DNA from: Apostichopus japonicus
Taxonomy: Eukaryota; Echinodermata; Holothuroidea; Aspidochirotida; Stichopodidae
Direction: 5' to 3'
Assembly (NCBI RefSeq): GCF_037975245.1
Contig: NC_092575.1
Coordinates: 4,459,501-4,523,500, forward strand
DNA length: 64,000 nt
In this document: piece by piece, positions 59,175 through 64,000 of the stretch
Position numbering within the stretch: the first letter of the stretch is position 1
Layout of the letters: each line of letters begins with the position of its first letter
Made by a program: the position numbers and the translations under genes
The notes under the pieces: generated by a model
Told to the model about the DNA's origin: nothing
The model's database searches: none
The model's input: only the letters and a program-made list of their open reading frames with translations

Positions 59175-60289
59175 TTCCAGTTTTGATATACTCTGGTTTA
59201 CTGGAATAACCTTTGCATAATAATTTTGTTTTTTATTATAGACAGCTGTAAATTCTCAGAGGAAAAGTGCAAAAAAAGTGCAAGAAAGAAAAAAAGAATG
59301 TAAAAGAAGTGTGAATACAACAACTGGTAATATTGTGATATTTTTCTTTTTTTTTCTTTTCTCGCTATTTGGCTTTTCCAGCTCCAGCCTGTTTCTACGG
59401 GAGCCATGTTGCTAAGGACTTTTCATAAACGTTTCGATTTCAAAGGCTGATATTTCAAAAAATTCATCTTTCTCTAAGAACACATACAAGCCTTTCGAAA
59501 GATAAACCATTTATAATTGGGTAAAGAAATTGTTCTTTCTAACGTTCATGAAATGCGACCACACGACAATGAACAAAGTATACACTAAAGTAGCATGACA
59601 TGATTTTTCAGAACAAGACTTAGACGTTCCAGAAACAAACTACAGCAATACTTGCTCCAGTGAAAATCCCTCTTAATTCCCACAGATTTCTTAAATTGCT
59701 TTCTATATAGCTTTGTAGGACCACCCATTATCAAAGAGCAAACATTTTTTTTTCTCGTTTTTTTTCTTCATGTTGTAAATAGTTATACATAATCTAGCTG
59801 CCAAGAAGTCAAACTCTCTGATAAATTGCCTTGTACCTTGGTTTGTTGATTTTCTAGTGAGTAATTATAGAATTACCTCTCACTTGGTTATGCCCGGAGC
59901 GTCTTTATCTCAAATCGTGTATGTAGCTCCACTGCACTGCATTTACAGAACAACACAACCATTACATCCCTATAGAAAGTTGAAAAAAAGGTCTTACACA
60001 GAAATCAGGGAACTGTGTCATGATCTTTGTCATTTTCCGCAGGCTTAAGAAGAGAGATTAATATCTTGACCTAACCAAACACATAGACGAGTGACACCCA
60101 AATAGGAGCAGATTCTCAGAAAAGGGGTATCATGAAAGGTTTTTTTCGTCCCTTGATGTGCAGCAGAAATGGCTTTTGTACATTACACACATTGCACATT
60201 ATCTTGCATCCTATCATGTATGGTTTTCATCTTGTAAACAGCAAATCTTGACAATTGGCCATGTTTTTAGAATTCGTCTGGTATAGACA

Positions 60290-60790
60290 TATTTCACTTT
60301 GAAGACTGTCACACTGTATTATCCTTGTCCTATCAATCAGGGTTGGATGTTAAAGCTTAGGCAACAATCTCTGATATATATATTTATGTGTTAGGCTTCT
60401 TAGCTCTCCATGCTGTTAGTTGTTGTTTAGAGATATCTCAATATATACATATGTATGACTCTGAAGACTGTCAAATTACTATCTTTGCTCCAAATATCAG
60501 GTTTGCTATCCCTCTGATATCAAAACTGGAAGATTTCTCTTCTGTTAAAGCTTAGGCAACAATCTCTCATATATATTGATGTGTTAGGCTACTTAGCTCT
60601 CCATGCTGTTAGTTGTTTTTAGAGATATCTCAATATATACATATGTATGACTCTGAAGACTGTCAAATTACTATCCTTGCTCCATTTATCAGGTTTGCTA
60701 TCCCTCTGATATTAAAACTGGAACTCTTCTGTTAAAGGTTAGGCACCAATCTCTCTTATATATTATATGTTAGGTTACTAAGTATGGTAT
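60290..60790. repeat. Three tandem ~160-190-bp repeats
   Basis: GAAGACTGTCA begins at 60301, 60463 and 60655 (periods 162 and 192 bp). Units share TTAGGCAACAATCTCT, TTAGCTCTCCATGCTGTTAG and AGATATCTCAATATATACAT. The third unit is incomplete. Confidence 0.88.
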
Positions 60791-63025
60791 GCTGAAGATG
60801 AGTACAACCACTCCTCTTTACAAAGGAACACTATTTCATCTCTATAAAGGATCCTGTCCTTTTTCCTTCAATCTCTTTTTGAGACTTGTTGTCATGGTGA
60901 TAATTTTCCAATCGCTGTGAAATATAACCCTGGTCACCTGTACTATTGCCTACACACAAATCCAAGTTAATGGCTACAGAACATTCAAAAATATAAAAAA
61001 GGGGGGAGCATTGCCAGGTACGTACAGAACTGAAACATTACAAGGTCACATTTTACCAAATTTGCTTAAAACAGTTAAATGATATTTGGTGAAATGTTCT
61101 TGTACTGTTTGTAGTTCATATATATTAAAACCTTGGGGCTTGTTACTCCATGAGTATTAAAACCTTCAGACATGTTGTTTTTGTCTTCTCAAAAGTGCAA
61201 CCACACTTACTATAATTTGATAAACTTTCCGTATGAATGATATTTTTCCAATTAATCATTTTCCTCTTATTCTATAGAAGATACAGCCCTTGCAATATTG
61301 ATTTAAGTCACGATGAAAGAACACATTCTAAAGCACTGCTGTTTTCATGACCAAACCAAATTGCTTATGATATGCTAATTTAACTTCCATGAAAAAAAAA
61401 AATGGTTGCATCCAAGAGAAGCACACAACATTTGCAGCAAGTATTTTTTACTTGTAAAATTAGCACATTTTGATCAAATACCTCCTAATTTTTTTTTTAA
61501 CAAACTTCAGAGAAGAAGGGAGAACTTTCTAAGCAAGAGAGGTTCCAAAGAGATTTCAAATCTCCACCAGAAATGTCAATTTTATTTAACTGCCCCCCCC
61601 CCCTCTCCTCCTTACCAGGTTTGATTCTTAAACATATGATACATCAAACACAATGTGCATTTTTTTTCAAAGGCATGCCATGTAACAAAACTTTTGTTCT
61701 ACTCCATAAGAGTGCTAATTTACATATATTTAAAACATTTACTCACTCAAAACTGTCAACTCTCAATGAGCAATATGGTACATGTGAGGCACTTTTTCAA
61801 AGTAAACAAAATATTCTCCTTCCTACGTTTGTTTTCTCGTTCTTAATTTTTACCTTTAATATCTCTATATATCTTACAATACATGTGTGTATTTACATAC
61901 ATATATTTACATATATAGTTATATATATGTGTGTATACAAAGATAGCTATATATATAGATATATATTCTTGCAAATGGTGCATATTTCTTCTAGTAGCTT
62001 TTGCCAATTTCACAAAAAATATTTTCTTCTTTTAAGAAATGTTTGAAAGGTGCAAAAGTATCTATGTGTCAACGTTTGTATGTACACGACCTTTAACCTC
62101 CTCATGAAAAGAAAACAAATCTATCATTTTCTGTAGGTAAGATGTTACTCCAAGGTTGCCTGCATTTCTTGGTCAGTTTTAGGGGCAGAAAGACACAAAG
62201 ATTGTTTTCTTGTGAACTCTTAAATTATCACAGTTTTATGTTTAAGTTTTAAGTATAATTTCTCTTATGGCATGGAATTTCCTTTACCGGAATCACATTA
62301 TACTGTGTACATCAGTTTACGGAGTAATTCAAGAAATTTGGCTATGTCTGTTTACACATACAACTTTGCCGTGGAGTATACTTGAGCATGCTGCTGAGCT
62401 CAGTGTTCACCCAATCCCCCCTCCCACCCCCATCCCCAAACCCTATACCCTGTTATGCCTACATAGTGATGGAAAAAGTCACAAAACTGTGGGTCACAGA
62501 TCCACATGGGCGGGACAAAGAAATGCCTTTGTAGACCTTGTTAAAGTTATATACAAATTCCTCTAAGGATGTACCACACGAGGGTGCTATTTGCAAATGT
62601 GCTAATGAATCCCAAAACCCGACTAATATTAACAATCAAGCACTTACCCAAGAATTCTTTATGACAACCCCAAGAGACTGAAACCCATCTCTTCACAGCT
62701 AAGCATTTGATACACACCCCTTTACACCAAATTGTACAGCTTCAAATCAGAATGCCAATTTCAGAAATAATTCTATCCTCTCTTCCTTTTTTGGATAAAA
62801 GTTTCCCAAAAATAGGAGTTTTGTTCATCAGCATCACATTCATTTGAAAAAGATCTCTTTTTTTCTCTTGATCAAGTTCATACACAGGAGCAAAACCGTA
62901 GATCCAAAAAGAACTGATTGAACTGCAGCTCTGTAGCCATTGCACACAGTTTTTGCCCCCAAAAGGGCAAATACTTTTCTTCAGTTTCGTCAAAGGTATA
63001 GCAAAGTCTTTGACATTCAAAAAGT
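60791..63025 (-). other. Probable 3' UTR or flank of SH2B gene
   Basis: No coding exon recognised. The sequence directly follows the SH2B stop codon on the minus strand, so at least the right part should be 3' UTR. TTTATT on plus (AATAAA on minus) occurs near 61581, but many others exist and I cannot choose the real polyadenylation site. Confidence 0.5.
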
Positions 63026-63427
63026 CTATAGAAACGAGTACTGGTTGGAAGCCGTACGGCTCATCATCCCTGTCACCACGGGTCGCTGCAGGGGTGCGGG
63101 TGGAGCTTGTGGTGCGGGAGCCATGTTCACTTCAAACACTTCCCCAAACTCCATAAATTCTGACTGCGGCATAGTTCCATGATCAGTCGGGGGAGGCCTG
63201 TCGACGGGTGCCAAGTTGAACCCCTGGGGTGTCTGAGGGGTGCTGGGAGGCGAGAACTGTGTGTTTGGTACGTACTCTGTCAGCGTCACATCTGGCTGGG
63301 GGCATCCGTCCTTGCTGTCCAGGGGGATGGGATGGGACCGGAAGTGCGCCAACATGTCGAAGATGCTGTCGAACCAGAGGTGGGTCACTTTACACTTGCC
63401 GTCCGCTTCCAGCGTCAGACGGAGATG
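63026..63427 (-). CDS. SH2B adaptor protein, last coding exon (partial gene)
   Basis: Minus-strand exon after the acceptor CTCTGATTGCAG, starting at His and ending at the stop 63028-63026: 133 residues. The first ~40 residues ([19 protein letters not shown], then [18 protein letters not shown]) are the C-terminal half of an SH2 domain and match SH2B1/2/3 (SH2-B, APS, Lnk) closely, including the LWFxSIFDML and HFRxHPIPL signatures. It continues with DVTLTEYV, as in that family, then a proline-rich linker and a tail ending [11 protein letters not shown]. That end fits the APS-type Cbl TKB-binding motif RA(V/I)xNQ(pY)(S/T). SH2B proteins bind activated receptor tyrosine kinases and JAK2 at the membrane. 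The SH2 N-terminal half (with the phosphotyrosine-binding Arg), PH and dimerisation regions must lie in exons beyond the right edge. Which vertebrate paralogue it matches best is not decided. Confidence 0.93.
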   Translation of the reverse strand, partial: HLRLTLEADGKCKVTHLWFDSIFDMLAHFRSHPIPLDSKDGCPQPDVTLTEYVPNTQFSPPSTPQTPQGFNLAPVDRPPPTDHGTMPQSEFMEFGEVFEVNMAPAPQAPPAPLQRPVVTGMMSRTASNQYSFL

Positions 63428-64000
63428 CTGCAATCAGAGGGAGAGAGGAGAGGAGAGGGGGATGAACTTTGACCGAGTTTTGAGGTTCGTGAAGTCAGTT
63501 GTCACGCACGTAAAATACATAGACAGACATGTAGTGTATGTAAACATAATATATATACATACAATACACACATACAATACACAAAATACAAACATATAAT
63601 ACACACGTATAATACAGACATAAAATACACATTTTAATACACACATACAATACACACATATTATACACAAAATACACATATATAATACACACGTATAATA
63701 TAGACATAAAATACGTACAAATAATACACACATACAATACACAAATATTATACACACATATAATACAAACATAAAATGCACAGTAACAGCAGGAGTTCCG
63801 TGTCAATTTAAGAAAAATATAATAGCAGCTGTTGGTGCAGCCCAAGTATGACAACACATATTTAATATTGGACAATGCACATATCCATAATAAGATAGAC
63901 AAGATAGACTTGTAAATATTTTGTATCTCAGCAATAGAACAAACTATTTCAGTTATTAACAATTGGAGCTATGTGATTCATTTCACAAGCTTTTATGGAA
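63428..64000 (-). other. Partial SH2B intron with ACACAT-type repeat
   Basis: Intron upstream of the last SH2B exon; its far end is outside the window. A degenerate run of ATACACACATA/ATAATACACA words fills about 63.54-63.78 kb. The Cys/Tyr/Val/Ile-rich frames across it are low-complexity artefacts. Confidence 0.8.
63540..63782. repeat. Degenerate (ATACACA)n simple repeat
   Basis: About 240 bp of AATACACACATACAATACAC-like words with variable spacing, inside the SH2B intron. Confidence 0.88.

Larger units (their letters stand above)
58381..60289. other. Gene-free stretch downstream of SH2B
   Basis: Contains a (TA)n run (58816-58859), two perfect DR1 sites and poly-T/pyrimidine tracts near 59.35 kb. 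No exon recognised. Being 3' of the SH2B coding exon on the minus strand, it may be 3' UTR or intergenic. Confidence 0.5.

Noticed and set aside
63434-63962. Cys/Tyr/Val/Ile-rich minus-strand frames
   Set aside because: They translate the ACACAT-type simple repeat in the SH2B intron and do not continue the SH2B frame.

Overview
This is a eukaryotic, AT-rich, mostly non-coding window. Long introns with canonical GT-AG sites, abundant (TA)n microsatellites, minisatellites, short TIR elements (MITEs), a tRNA-derived SINE with an (ATT)n tail and many poly-C/poly-G tracts point to a marine invertebrate. The gene content (a Cys-loop acetylcholine receptor and an SH2B adaptor) is animal. An echinoderm, perhaps a sea cucumber, is my best guess, but nothing here proves it.

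Layout. About 1-10.6 kb is gene-free, with a 14-bp minisatellite near 1.55 kb and a long-TIR MITE at 4.07-4.47 kb. At 10.65-11.56 kb on the minus strand lies a frameshifted, intronless relic of an EamA/SLC35G-type membrane transporter. At 13.6-16.1 kb a 1.24-kb segment is duplicated head-to-tail almost perfectly, which could be a recent duplication or an assembly artefact.

From 17.9 to 50.7 kb, plus strand, is one complete seven-exon gene for an alpha-type nicotinic acetylcholine receptor subunit. The joined CDS is 1566 nt (521 aa) and keeps phase through every junction. Its signal-peptide exon is separated from the rest by a 25.7-kb intron holding microsatellites, a tRNA-like SINE head, MITEs and minisatellites. 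All ligand-binding hallmarks are present, but the pore-lining M2 helix is unusual at 4', 6' and 20'.

From 50.8 to 63.0 kb there is no recognisable gene. The stretch holds a SINE, a textbook hAT-type MITE with 8-bp target duplications, three partly degenerate ~160-190-bp tandem repeats, and two perfect DR1 nuclear-receptor-like sites. At 63.03-63.43 kb, minus strand, is the last coding exon of an SH2B-family adaptor: the C-terminal half of the SH2 domain plus a tail ending in the Cbl-binding-type NQYS motif. Its upstream exons lie beyond the right edge.

The two real genes are not obviously linked in function: one is a ligand-gated channel subunit, the other a receptor-tyrosine-kinase adaptor. 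I saw no new multi-gene system. The main points of interest are the receptor's pore, the repeat architecture and the DR1 sites.
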